From the NCBI GenBank assembly GCA_029203165.1, contig CP119308.1, positions 2,728,001 through 2,792,000 on the forward strand: a stretch of 64,000 bases of DNA. Reading direction: 5' to 3'. Position numbers and translations under genes: made by a program. The stretch comes from Candidatus Microbacterium colombiense. GTDB taxonomy: Bacteria > Actinomycetota > Actinomycetes > Actinomycetales > Microbacteriaceae. This document shows positions 32,397 to 41,246 of the stretch, in pieces. The notes beneath the pieces were generated by a model. It saw nothing but the letters and a program-made list of their open reading frames with translations. It ran no database searches and was not told where the DNA came from. The first letter of the stretch is position 1. Every line of letters starts with the position of its first letter.

Positions 32397-34081
32397 TCGA
32401 GCCCCTCCACTTCTCCGATACCGCCGGAGAGCTCGACGAAGCGAGCCTCGAGCGTCTGACCGGCCCGCACCTCGTCGATCGTGCCCTCAGCGAGCACCTC
32501 ACCACCGACGATGATGGCGACACGCGAGCACACGCGCTCGACGAGGTCCATGCCGTGGCTGGAGAGGATGACGGTTCCCCCATGTGCGACATAGGCCCGG
32601 AGGATGTCGAGGATGACGGCCGACGACACCGGGTCGACGGATTCGAACGGCTCATCGAGCACGAGGACACGCGGTGAGTGGATCATCGCCCCCGCCAGCA
32701 TGAGCTTCTTCGTCATGCCGGCCGAGTAGTCGGACACGACACGACTGAGCGCATCGCCGAGGTCGAAGGCCCGAGCCAGGTCGGCGGTGCGCTTCTCGAT
32801 GACGCTGGACGCAAGTCCGCGCAGAAGACCGTAGTAGTACAGCAATTGCCGCCCGGTGAGCCGGTCGAAGGTGCGCAGTCGATCAGGGAGCACACCCATG
32901 ACGCGCTTCGCGGCGAGCGGCTGCGTCGCCTGGTCGATCCCGCAGATCGCCACGCTGCCCTCGTCGGCACGCAGCAGGCCGGCGACGATCGACAGGGTCG
33001 TCGTCTTTCCCGCGCCGTTGGGACCGACGATGCCGTAGAACGATCCGGCCGGCACCGTGAGGTCGATGCCGTCGACGGCACGGTTGTCACCGAAGTGCTT
33101 GACGAGTCCGCGAATCGTGATCGCATCTGTTCCGTCGGTGCGGCCGACCTCAGCGACGACGCGCTCGGCGGCGGGAGCCTCTTCGGACACCGTGGCAGCC
33201 ACCGGCACCGACGGCTCCTCGAGCACCGGCTCCTCGGGCGCCTCGTTTGCGGGTGCGTCCGTTGCGGGTGCGTCCGTCGCGGGAGCGTCCGTCGCGGGAG
33301 CGTCCGTCGCGGGAACGTTCGTCGTGGGAACGTCCGTCGTGGGAACGTCCGTCGTGGGAACGAGCGGATCGGTGAGCGTCGCGACGGGCTCCGCAACCTC
33401 GTCACCCGACGGTGTCGCGGCCTTCGCGGCAGCTGTCTTCGCCGCGGCCGTCTTCGCCGCGGCGGTCTTCGCGGCGGCCGTCTTGGCTGATGCGGTTCGC
33501 GCGGCAGCGGTGCGCGCGTTCGACTTGGTGGTCGCGGCCTTCGCCGCAGCCGTCTTCGCTGCCGCCGTCTTGGACGCGGTCGTCTTCGCCGCAGCAGCCC
33601 TCGCCGCAGTCGTCCTCGCCGCAGTCGTCTTCGCCGCAGTCGTCCTCGCCGCAGCAGTCTTCGCCGCGGTCGTCTTCGCCGCGGTCGTCCTGGATGCTGT
33701 CGTCCGCGCTACGGGCGGGTTCTCCGTCGATGCGGCAGGCGCCGCGGCGTCCGTCTTCAGTGGCTCGATCACGACATCCGCGCGGGGAGCGGCCTTCTCG
33801 GCCGCCGCCTGAGCGCTCGCGCGTGGGGCAGCCGGCTTCTTCGCAGCCGGTCGCGCGGCGGGCTTCTTCGCGGCGGGTCGCGCGGCGGGCTTCTTCGCCA
33901 CGGGCTTCCTCGCGGCGGCCGTATTGCCTGCCGCCGCCCTCGCCGTGGTGGGTCTCTTCGCCGGCGTCTTCTTCGCAGGGGAGCCCGCGGCAGACGAGGA
34001 AGAGCGGGCTCCTGTCGCCTTCGACGGCGGGTTCTGGGGGTCGTCCACCTGTTCGGTGCGGTCGTCAGGGGAAGAAGTCAC
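32372..34081 (-). CDS. ABC transporter ATPase with about 300-residue histone-like N-terminal tail
   Basis: A 569-residue protein. Residues about 325-550 are a standard ABC ATPase (Walker A GPNGAGKTT, Walker B VLVLDEPFESVDP, switch His SSHGMDLV; signature region DYSAGMTKKLMLAGA). The first 300 residues are low-complexity: KKPAARPA repeats, then AAKTAAAKTTAART repeats, then an acidic stretch of TDVPTTDVPA repeats. The basic part resembles histone-H1/HupB tails. Other frames are also open here, but the ATPase frame is unbroken from the GTG/ATG region at 34081 and the repeats keep codon phase. A shorter start cannot be excluded. Confidence 0.82.
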   Translation of the reverse strand: MTSSPDDRTEQVDDPQNPPSKATGARSSSSAAGSPAKKTPAKRPTTARAAAGNTAAARKPVAKKPAARPAAKKPAARPAAKKPAAPRASAQAAAEKAAPRADVVIEPLKTDAAAPAASTENPPVARTTASRTTAAKTTAAKTAAARTTAAKTTAARTTAARAAAAKTTASKTAAAKTAAAKAATTKSNARTAAARTASAKTAAAKTAAAKTAAAKTAAAKAATPSGDEVAEPVATLTDPLVPTTDVPTTDVPTTNVPATDAPATDAPATDAPATDAPANEAPEEPVLEEPSVPVAATVSEEAPAAERVVAEVGRTDGTDAITIRGLVKHFGDNRAVDGIDLTVPAGSFYGIVGPNGAGKTTTLSIVAGLLRADEGSVAICGIDQATQPLAAKRVMGVLPDRLRTFDRLTGRQLLYYYGLLRGLASSVIEKRTADLARAFDLGDALSRVVSDYSAGMTKKLMLAGAMIHSPRVLVLDEPFESVDPVSSAVILDILRAYVAHGGTVILSSHGMDLVERVCSRVAIIVGGEVLAEGTIDEVRAGQTLEARFVELSGGIGEVEGLEWLHMFSD

Positions 34082-34286
34082 TCTTATACGGTATCAATGA
34101 GCTGTGGCGAGCCTGTGGTTCCGCGCAATAAAGTGAGAGCGCAGGGCCCGACGGCGCGGGGATTCCCGCCGGCTGTCGAGTCTGTGTGTTCGGTGTGTAC
34201 TCGGTCACGAAACGGCAACAGGGGCCATCCACCCCAGGGCTTCCCAGCCTGAATCGCTAGCATGAAACCGGCACGAAGAAGTGTCC

Positions 34287-34302
34287 GGCTGGTGAACCAG
34301 CC
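34287..34302 (+). promoter_or_regulatory. leader hairpin before the nucleotidyltransferase gene
   Basis: GGCTGG-TGAA-CCAGCC, a perfect 6-bp stem, stands 28 nt before the GTG and is followed by a T-rich run. A TAGCAT -10 box lies at 34257-34262. May act as an attenuator or mRNA stabiliser. Confidence 0.3.
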
Positions 34303-34330
34303 CTTAACACACTTTCTTTTAGGAGCACTT

Positions 34331-35023
34331 GTGACTCTTCAGACCGTCATTCTCGCCGCCGGCATGGGCTCGCGCCTCGGCCGCGCCCTGCCGAAGCCGC
34401 TCACCGAGCTGAGCGACGGGCGATCGATCATGCGCCAGCAGCACGACAACATCCGCGTGGCCTTCGGTTCCGACGCGCGTATCACCACCGTCGTCGGCTA
34501 CCGCGCCGAGACGATCATCGACGCGTTCCCCACAGTGAACTACGTCCACAACGAGCGCTACGACGAGACCAACACCTCGAAGAGCCTCCTCCGTGCCCTC
34601 GCTGCAACGGGCCGAGGCGGCGTGCTGTGGATGAACGGCGACGTGGTGTTCGACCCGATGATCCTCGGCCGCGCCGCCGCGTTCATCGAGCGTGACCAGT
34701 CGTTCGTGACGGTCAACACGTCCAAGGTGAGCGATGAAGAGGTGAAGTACACGGTCACCGCCGAGGGCTTCATCAACGAGCTCTCCAAGACGGTCAAGGG
34801 CGGCCTCGGCGAGGCCGTGGGCATCAACTACATCTCTTCCTCGCACAAGAAGGCGTTCATGCGTCAGTTGCAGCGTGTCGAGGATCAGGACTACTTCGAG
34901 CGCGGCCTCGAACTCGCGATCGCCGAGGACGGCCTGCTCCTCGAGCCGATGGACGTCTCCGACCTGTACGCCGTCGAGGTCGACTTCGCCGAAGACCTGG
35001 AGCGCGCGAACCTCTTCGTCTGA
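34331..35023 (+). CDS. Nucleotidyltransferase (LicC/sugar-nucleotidylyltransferase type)
   Basis: A 230-residue Rossmann-type NTP transferase: TVILAAGMGSRLGRALPKPL is the nucleotide-binding signature with Lys, and MNGDVVFDP carries the metal-binding Asp. Such enzymes join CTP or another NTP to a phosphorylated sugar or phosphocholine for surface polymers. The GTG at 34331 is chosen for AGGAG 5 nt upstream. It stands alone; the terminator directly after it confirms a single-gene unit. Confidence 0.85.
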   Translation: MTLQTVILAAGMGSRLGRALPKPLTELSDGRSIMRQQHDNIRVAFGSDARITTVVGYRAETIIDAFPTVNYVHNERYDETNTSKSLLRALAATGRGGVLWMNGDVVFDPMILGRAAAFIERDQSFVTVNTSKVSDEEVKYTVTAEGFINELSKTVKGGLGEAVGINYISSSHKKAFMRQLQRVEDQDYFERGLELAIAEDGLLLEPMDVSDLYAVEVDFAEDLERANLFV

Positions 35024-35034
35024 TCGAGTCTTCT

Positions 35035-35070
35035 CCGGGAGCCGCACCCTTTCGAGGGTGCGGCTCCCGG
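35035..35070 (+). terminator. intrinsic terminator
   Basis: A perfect 15-bp stem (CCGGGAGCCGCACCC and its complement) with a TTTCGA loop, followed by CGTTTT, directly after the nucleotidyltransferase stop. Confidence 0.9.
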
Positions 35071-35091
35071 CGTTTTCGCGGCATCTGTTCC

Positions 35092-35097
35092 TAGGAT
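35092..35097 (+). promoter_or_regulatory. -10 box of a leaderless promoter (glycine-rich protein)
   Basis: TAGGAT, 6 nt, then the ATG at 35104. Confidence 0.45.
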
Positions 35098-35103
35098 CGA
35101 GAC

Positions 35104-36102
35104 ATGGGGCCCAAGGTGCACAAGATCCATTCCCTCCCGGACGACTCTCCGTGGGACAAGGGCGTTCCGCCCACAGGTTCCCCTGAACACCCGGCGATGG
35201 TCCGCGGACTCGATCGGGTGCTGTCGATCCAGCGCCCGCTGGTGCTCGCGCACATCCGCAGCATCCGCCTCCGCAACCCGCAGGCGTCGCCCGCCGAGAT
35301 CGTGCGCATCCTCGAACGCCGCTACCTCGCCGCCGTGACCACGGGTGGCGCGGCCGTCGGCGCGACCGCCGTCGTTCCCGGCATCGGGACCGGCGTGACC
35401 CTTGCGCTCTCGGGCGTCGAGACGCTGGGGTTCGTGGAGTCGACCGCACTCTTCGCACAGTCCGTGGCCGAGGTCCACGGCATCGCGATCGGGAACCCGG
35501 AGCGTGCGCGCGCGCTGGTGATGACCCTGATGCTCGGCAAGGAGGGCGTCGACCTGGTCGGCCAGTTGGCGGGTCAGGTCGCGGGGCGCGGCGGAACGCG
35601 CTCGAACTACTGGGGGGAGCTCGTCACGAAGTCGCTTCCGCGCGCGGCGGTCGGTCCCCTCGTCGACCAGCTCAAGAGCATGTTCGTCAAGCAGTTCGCC
35701 GCCCGAGGGGGCGCGTCCTTCCTCGGCAAGGCCCTGCCCTTCGGCGTCGGCGCAGCGATCGGCGGAGCGGGCAACCACATTCTCGGGCGGCGGGTGCTCA
35801 CGACATCCCATCGCGCGTTCGGGTCGGCCCCCATCGACCTCCCGCTCGAGCTCGAACCGATCCCCGGTGCGGAGAAGGTCGAACTGCGGATGCTGCGCGG
35901 TGCGCGCTTCGCCGGGAACGCGGTCGCCGGAGCCGCCGGTACCGCGGCGCGCGGCATCGGCTGGGCCGGGCACAAGGTCGGAGAACTCACGACGCGCCGC
36001 GGGCGCGCCGAGCTCGCAGCCGACGACACGGGTCACGATGGAGACCACGAACTCCGGCCGGGGTTGGGCCAGGACGCCGGTTCGGATCCGACCGCTCGCT
36101 GA
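35104..36102 (+). CDS. Glycine-zipper membrane-associated protein, EcsC-like, unknown
   Basis: A 332-residue protein. A soluble start (HLPDDSPWD-type, basic helix HIRSIRLRNPQ) is followed by Gly/Ala-rich hydrophobic stretches (GGAAVGATAVVPGIGTGVTLALSG and FGVGAAIGGAGNHILGR) that look like glycine-zipper helices, and a charged tail. The pattern resembles EcsC-family proteins, but identification is weak. It sits just upstream of the acyl-CoA carboxylase genes with its own promoter. Confidence 0.6.
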   Translation: MGPKVHKIHSLPDDSPWDKGVPPTGSPEHPAMVRGLDRVLSIQRPLVLAHIRSIRLRNPQASPAEIVRILERRYLAAVTTGGAAVGATAVVPGIGTGVTLALSGVETLGFVESTALFAQSVAEVHGIAIGNPERARALVMTLMLGKEGVDLVGQLAGQVAGRGGTRSNYWGELVTKSLPRAAVGPLVDQLKSMFVKQFAARGGASFLGKALPFGVGAAIGGAGNHILGRRVLTTSHRAFGSAPIDLPLELEPIPGAEKVELRMLRGARFAGNAVAGAAGTAARGIGWAGHKVGELTTRRGRAELAADDTGHDGDHELRPGLGQDAGSDPTAR

Positions 36103-36223
36103 CACCACCCGGGCAGAGGCCGACGGACGTAGGCCGCGCACTCCGCCCCCGACCCGTGCACGTCGCCAAAGGATCGACCGGGCCGTTGTGCCGAGCATCC
36201 AACAGACGGCGCCGTAGCGGCGC

Positions 36224-36229
36224 TAGGGT
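36224..36229 (+). promoter_or_regulatory. -10 box of a leaderless promoter (carboxylase beta)
   Basis: TAGGGT, 7 nt, then the GTG at 36237. Confidence 0.5.
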
Positions 36230-36236
36230 GGAATCC

Positions 36237-37826
36237 GTGACGGACAAGCCCGACCTTTTTACCACTGCCGGCAAGATCGCGGACCTGCGCGCTCGCTACA
36301 CCGAGGCCGTCGTCGACGCCGAGGCGAAGGCGAAGGACAAGCAGCACGCCAAGGGCAAGATGACCGCCCGGGAGCGCATCGAGTTGCTCGTCGACCCCGG
36401 CAGCTTCGTCGAGTTCGACGAGTACGTGCGCCATCGCACCACCGCGTTCGGCATGGACCGTTCGCGCCCCTACGGCGACTCCGTCGTGACGGGTGTGGGC
36501 ACGATCCACGGACGCACGGTCGCGGTCTACTCGCAGGACTTCTCGACGTTCGGCGGATCGCTCGGCGAGGTCGCCGGCGAGAAGATCATCAAGATCATGG
36601 AGTTCGCCCTCGCGGGCGGGATGCCGTGCATCGGCATCCTCGACTCCGGCGGAGCCCGCATCCAGGAAGGCGTGGTCGCCCTCGGCAAGTACGGCGAGAT
36701 CTTCCGCCTGAACACCCGCGCCTCCGGCGTGATCCCGCAGATCTCCATCATCATGGGGCCGGCGGCGGGTGGCGCGGTGTACTCCCCCGCGCTCACCGAC
36801 TTCGTCATCATGGTCGACAAGACCAGCCAGATGTTCGTCACGGGCCCCGACGTCATCAAGACGGTCACCGGCGAGGACGTCGGCATGGAGGAGCTGGGTG
36901 GCGCCTACACCCACAACACCCGGTCCGGTGTGTCCCACTACCTCGCCGAGGACGAGGACGACGCGATCGACTACGCCCGCACCCTCCTCGGGTTCCTTCC
37001 GGACAACAACATGGCCGAGCTCCCGTCGTACGAGAGCGCCTTCGAGTTCGAGACGACGGATGCCGATCGCGCGCTGAACACGATCATCCCCGACTCGGCG
37101 AACCAGCCGTACGACATCCACACGGTGATCGAGCACGTCGTCGACGACGGCGACTTCCTCGAGGTCCAGCCGCTGTTCGCCCCCAACATCGTCATCGGCT
37201 TCGGCCGTGTCGAGGGCCGCTCGGTCGGCATCATCGCGAACCAGCCCTCTCAGATGGCGGGCACGCTGAACATCGAGGCGGGCGAGAAGGCCAGCCGATT
37301 CGTGCGCTTCTGCGATGCGTTCTCGATCCCGATCGTCACGCTCGTCGATGTGCCCGGGTATCTGCCGGGCACCGATCAGGAGTGGGAAGGCGTCATCCGG
37401 CGCGGAGCGAAGCTCCTCTACGCCTACGCCGAGGCCACCGTGCCGCTGGTCACCGTCATCCTGCGCAAGGCCTACGGCGGCGCGTACATCGTCATGGGCT
37501 CGAAGCAGCTCGGCGCCGACGTCAACCTGGCGTGGCCGACGGCGGAGATCGCGGTCATGGGCGGTCAGGGCGCGGTCAACATCCTCTACCGGGGCGAGAT
37601 CAAGCGGGCGGAGGAGGCCGGAGAAGATGTGGCCGCCGTCCGCACACGTCTCGCCAACGAGTACACCTACGACGTCGCGTCGCCGTTCCTCGCCGCCGAG
37701 CGCGGTGAGCTCGACGGGATCATCGAGCCCGCCAACACGCGTGTCTCGATCGCGAAGTCGCTGCGGGCGCTGCGGGGAAAGCGCGCATCGCTGCCCCCGA
37801 AGAAGCACGGGAACATCCCGCTGTGA
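36237..37826 (+). CDS. Acyl-CoA carboxylase beta subunit (carboxyltransferase, AccD5/PccB type)
   Basis: A 529-residue carboxyltransferase that moves the carboxyl group from biotin to acetyl- or propionyl-CoA, giving malonyl- or methylmalonyl-CoA for lipid synthesis. Start region KGKMTARERIELLVDPGSF, the oxyanion-type GSLGEVAGEKI, IMGPAAGGAVYSPA and the second-domain VDVPGYLPGTDQE, LRKAYGGAYIVM are all diagnostic. The GTG start is set by the adjacent -10 box. Coupled to the epsilon subunit; the biotin-bearing alpha subunit is at 47696. Confidence 0.96.
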   Translation: MTDKPDLFTTAGKIADLRARYTEAVVDAEAKAKDKQHAKGKMTARERIELLVDPGSFVEFDEYVRHRTTAFGMDRSRPYGDSVVTGVGTIHGRTVAVYSQDFSTFGGSLGEVAGEKIIKIMEFALAGGMPCIGILDSGGARIQEGVVALGKYGEIFRLNTRASGVIPQISIIMGPAAGGAVYSPALTDFVIMVDKTSQMFVTGPDVIKTVTGEDVGMEELGGAYTHNTRSGVSHYLAEDEDDAIDYARTLLGFLPDNNMAELPSYESAFEFETTDADRALNTIIPDSANQPYDIHTVIEHVVDDGDFLEVQPLFAPNIVIGFGRVEGRSVGIIANQPSQMAGTLNIEAGEKASRFVRFCDAFSIPIVTLVDVPGYLPGTDQEWEGVIRRGAKLLYAYAEATVPLVTVILRKAYGGAYIVMGSKQLGADVNLAWPTAEIAVMGGQGAVNILYRGEIKRAEEAGEDVAAVRTRLANEYTYDVASPFLAAERGELDGIIEPANTRVSIAKSLRALRGKRASLPPKKHGNIPL

Positions 37827-38062
37827 GTGACGACTCTGTGGACGAGAGCTCCGACGGGCGTCGTCCGGCGCTCGAGATCACGCGCGGCACGGCCTCCGAG
37901 GAGGAGGTCGCGGCGCTCATCGCGGTCATCACCGACGCGTACGCGCACGAGGCCGAAGACGCCGTCGCAGAGCCTGTCCGCGTGTCCGCCTGGACCCGCA
38001 CGCAGCGCTCACTGCGGCAACCACTGCGCCGGGACATCCCCTGGGGGCGGTTCTCCGGCTGA
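37823..38062 (+). CDS. Acyl-CoA carboxylase epsilon subunit
   Basis: A 79-residue protein starting at a GTG that overlaps the beta-subunit stop by 4 nt. It has the epsilon pattern: an acidic start, RGTASEEEVAALIAVITDAYA, and a C-terminal W-S-x-RxxxLR-type end (VSAWTRTQRSLRQPLRRD). In actinobacteria this small subunit holds alpha and beta together and raises activity. Confidence 0.9.
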   Translation: MSDDSVDESSDGRRPALEITRGTASEEEVAALIAVITDAYAHEAEDAVAEPVRVSAWTRTQRSLRQPLRRDIPWGRFSG

Positions 38063-38106
38063 GCCCACGCCACACTCGTTCCCGACCGGGCCCCGGTATC
38101 GACCGC

Positions 38107-41100
38107 TCAGAGACGCGGGGCGCGGAATCGAAGAGTCACGAGTTGGAACGGGCGAAGCACGAGGTGCGCCTCGTCCGAGCCCGCCGCATCCAGGGCCGTC
38201 GCCTCGATCTCCCGTTCGAGCAGATCGGTCTCGACCACGGCGGCGTACTCGAAAGCGGTCGAGAGAGTGGCCGTCGCCCGTCCACCGTGCGCCTCGTACA
38301 GACGCACGACGACATCCCCGCTGCGATCCTCCGCGAGCTTCACGGCCTCCACCACGACGGCGTCGGACGATGAGGCGATCACAGGCTCGATCGCACCGGC
38401 ACCCGTGATCCGGCGCAGGGGCAGATTCAGGCGATAGCCCTCCTGCACGGCGTCGGCGATGGAGGCTCCCGGACGAACGCTCACGCGGAAGGTGTGCGTT
38501 CCCTGGTCCGCCTCCGGATCCGGGAACAGCGGCGCGCGCAGCAGAGACAGCCGGATGCTCGTCGCCGTGCCGCCTCCCGCGCGCGTCGTGCGCGTGATGT
38601 CGTGCCCGTAGGTCGAGTCGTTCGCGATGGCGACCCCGAACCCCGGCTCGCCGACGTGCACCCATCGGTGCGCGACCGTCTCGAACCGCGCCATGTCCCA
38701 CGACGTGTTGGCATGGGTCGGTCGGTGCACGTGTCCGAACTGGATCTCCGAGGTCGCCCGATCCGCATGGACATCCACCGGGAAGGCGAGCTTCAGCAGC
38801 TTCTGGCGTTCATGCCAGTCGACCGTGGTCTCGATATCGAGCGCGTGCGCGCCGGGCGCCAGCGTCAGAGCCTGCGTGATCCGCGAACCCCCCAGCTCGC
38901 GGACCACGCAGACGATCGCCGCCGACGCGTGCGGGACGACGTCGATCGACACCACATCGGTCACGTCGATGACGTGACGCCGGTAGTGCTCGTCGATGTC
39001 CCAGGCATCCCAGCGCGTCGGCGTATCGCGATGCAGCTGGAGGAGGTTCCCCCTCTCCCCTGCTGCGATCGCCTGCCTCCCGGTCGCGCGGACGACGAGT
39101 GACGTCACCAGACCCGCGCCGTCGATCGAGACCGTGAGGTGCTCGTTCTCCAGCACGAAGCCGTCCGTCGTCCGCGTGACCGTCGCAGAGACCCCAGTCC
39201 TCCGCGCGGCGGCGATCCCCATCGCCGCCGTTCCCTCCCGTGCGTATGGCCCGGAGTTGACGACCAGTTCGGATTCCCCCGAACCGGCCACGAACGCCAG
39301 CGACCTCGCGATGATGCGCTCCGCCGAGGCGAGGACCTCGTCGTAGCGACGCTCCGCCTCGCGATGCACCCAGCCGATGGAGCTGCCGGGGAGGATGTCG
39401 TGGAACTGCTGCAGCAGCACGGTCTCCCATGCCGCCTGCAGCTCGTCGTACGGATAGCTCGCGCCACGCAGCGCTGAGGCGGTCGCCCACAGCTCCGCCT
39501 CCCGAAGCGCGTGCTCGCTGCGACGGTTGCCTCGCTTCGTGCGCGCCTGCGACGTATACGTTCCCCGATGGAATTCGAGGTACATCTCCCCCGTCCACAC
39601 CGGCGGAGTCGCGTACTCCTCCTCTGCGGCCTCGAAGAACCGACGCGGAGTCGACAGGGTCACGGTCGGCGACCCCTCCAGCGATCGCAGCCGGGCGGCT
39701 GCCGCCAGCATCTCGCGATTGGGGCCGCCGCCGCCGTCGCCGTAGCCGAACGGCACGAGCGAGGTGTTCGCAGCGCCCTTCTCGGCGTACTGTCGCTCGG
39801 CCCGCGCGAGCTCCTCGGAGGTCAACTGCGCGTTGTACGTGTCCACCGGCGGGAAGTGCGTGAAGATGCGGGTGCCGTCGATCCCCTCCCACTGGAAGGT
39901 GTGGTGCGGCATGACGTTGGTCTCGTTCCATGACATCTTCTGCGTGAGCATCCAGCGCGACCCGGCCGCCCGGGCGATCTGCGGGAGTGCGGCGGAATAG
40001 CCGAAGGAGTCTGGCAGCCAGACATCAAGGGGTTCGACGCCGAACTCCTCGAGGAAGAAGCGCTTGCCGAGGACGAACTGGCGCGCGAGCGCCTCTCCCC
40101 CCGGCATGTTTGTGTCGGATTCCACCCACATGCCACCCGCGGGGTGGAAGCGCCCGGCCGCCACGGCAGCGCGTATCCGTTCGAAGAGCTCCGGCTGGTA
40201 CTTCTTCATCCAGGCGTACTGCTGCGCCGAAGACGCGGCGAACGCGAAGTCGGGGTCTTCCTGCTGGAGCGAGAGCACGTTCGAGAACGTCCGTGCCACC
40301 TTGCGCTGCGTCTCACGCACGGGCCACAACCACGCCGAGTCGATGTGCGCGTGTCCGACGGCGTGCACGGCGTGCGCGGAACCGGTCGCGGGGCGCGCGA
40401 GCACAGCCGCGAGTTCCGAGCGGGCATCGGTCGCCGTTCCCGCGATGTCGTCCGGGTCGGCCGTGTCGACCATGCGCTCGAGCGCGCGCAGGATCTCGGC
40501 TCGGCGGGGACTGTTCACGGGGAGCTCGGTCACCAGTCCGAGCAGCACCGCCACGTCCTGTGTCAGCTCCCACACCACGAGGTCGCGGACCACGATGTCG
40601 GCCCGGCGGAAGACATACAGCGGGTCATCACCCGCCGATTCCCATTCGCCGAGAGGCGTGGGGTGGAAGTCCCGGAACCCTTCGGCGACGTCGGGGTTCG
40701 CGGCGGCCTCCAGGTAGAGCACGAACGACTCGCCCGCGGCGCCCTCGAGGGGCACATGCGCGTTGCGGGGCTCGACGGCCTTCACGATCGTGCCGTCGGA
40801 CCGATAGACCGTCCCCTCCGCCTGGAAGCCCGGTTCCGCGTCGCTGAAGCCGAGGTCGAAGAGCAGCTCCGCCTGCTGCCCGGGGGCGACGGTGGGCACG
40901 ACGCCCGACACGCGCAGCCACATCGTGCTCCAGGCGCGGCCCCACGAGGTTCCGGTGGCGAACGGCGCGAACGACTGCCGCACGGCCTGATCGAACGGGA
41001 CGGGCTCGCCCTCCACCCGCCACGCGGCGAGGTCCAGCCCGACCACCTGCACGTGAAGCGCAGGATGCAGACGCTCCTGCGCGAAGCGGCGGATGCGCGC

Positions 41101-41127
41101 GTGGACGAGTTCGGAGTTGTCGTGCAT
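38107..41127 (-). CDS. Alpha-mannosidase, glycoside hydrolase family 38
   Basis: About 1006 residues, normal for bacterial GH38. The zinc site appears in GHAHIDSAWLWP, the nucleophile Asp in VWLPDSFGYSAALPQ, and the second metal/His region in LQQFHDILPGSS. It retains alpha-mannosidic linkages cleavage, releasing mannose from oligosaccharides; no signal peptide, so its substrate is imported. The ATG at 41127 is preferred to 41169 because a TTGACA-N17-TGTATT promoter covers the latter. It follows the ROK regulator gene on the same strand. Confidence 0.93.
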   Translation of the reverse strand: MHDNSELVHARIRRFAQERLHPALHVQVVGLDLAAWRVEGEPVPFDQAVRQSFAPFATGTSWGRAWSTMWLRVSGVVPTVAPGQQAELLFDLGFSDAEPGFQAEGTVYRSDGTIVKAVEPRNAHVPLEGAAGESFVLYLEAAANPDVAEGFRDFHPTPLGEWESAGDDPLYVFRRADIVVRDLVVWELTQDVAVLLGLVTELPVNSPRRAEILRALERMVDTADPDDIAGTATDARSELAAVLARPATGSAHAVHAVGHAHIDSAWLWPVRETQRKVARTFSNVLSLQQEDPDFAFAASSAQQYAWMKKYQPELFERIRAAVAAGRFHPAGGMWVESDTNMPGGEALARQFVLGKRFFLEEFGVEPLDVWLPDSFGYSAALPQIARAAGSRWMLTQKMSWNETNVMPHHTFQWEGIDGTRIFTHFPPVDTYNAQLTSEELARAERQYAEKGAANTSLVPFGYGDGGGGPNREMLAAAARLRSLEGSPTVTLSTPRRFFEAAEEEYATPPVWTGEMYLEFHRGTYTSQARTKRGNRRSEHALREAELWATASALRGASYPYDELQAAWETVLLQQFHDILPGSSIGWVHREAERRYDEVLASAERIIARSLAFVAGSGESELVVNSGPYAREGTAAMGIAAARRTGVSATVTRTTDGFVLENEHLTVSIDGAGLVTSLVVRATGRQAIAAGERGNLLQLHRDTPTRWDAWDIDEHYRRHVIDVTDVVSIDVVPHASAAIVCVVRELGGSRITQALTLAPGAHALDIETTVDWHERQKLLKLAFPVDVHADRATSEIQFGHVHRPTHANTSWDMARFETVAHRWVHVGEPGFGVAIANDSTYGHDITRTTRAGGGTATSIRLSLLRAPLFPDPEADQGTHTFRVSVRPGASIADAVQEGYRLNLPLRRITGAGAIEPVIASSSDAVVVEAVKLAEDRSGDVVVRLYEAHGGRATATLSTAFEYAAVVETDLLEREIEATALDAAGSDEAHLVLRPFQLVTLRFRAPRL

Positions 41128-41160
41128 CACACGCTTCCGGTCGACGAAGGGGGTCGGGAA

Positions 41161-41191
41161 ATAATACATCGATTGGAGTTATCGGTGTCAA
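41161..41191 (-). promoter_or_regulatory. consensus promoter of the alpha-mannosidase gene, with spacer palindrome
   Basis: On the minus strand TTGACA (41191-41186), a 17-bp spacer and TGTATT (41168-41163). The spacer holds CGAT-N7-ATCG (41170-41184), a possible ROK-repressor operator. Confidence 0.6.
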
Positions 41192-41246
41192 GGCCCTGAC
41201 CCGGATTCGCCGGCCAGGGCACTCCGCGCTCCCGCGGCAGTCGACC

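Noticed and set aside
33240..33960. CRISPR-like or satellite repeat
   Set aside because: Repeats are short, degenerate, without spacers, and encode the low-complexity tail of the ABC ATPase in phase.
36033..37808. 591-codon minus-strand frame
   Set aside because: Antisense to the carboxylase beta subunit, whose motifs are complete.
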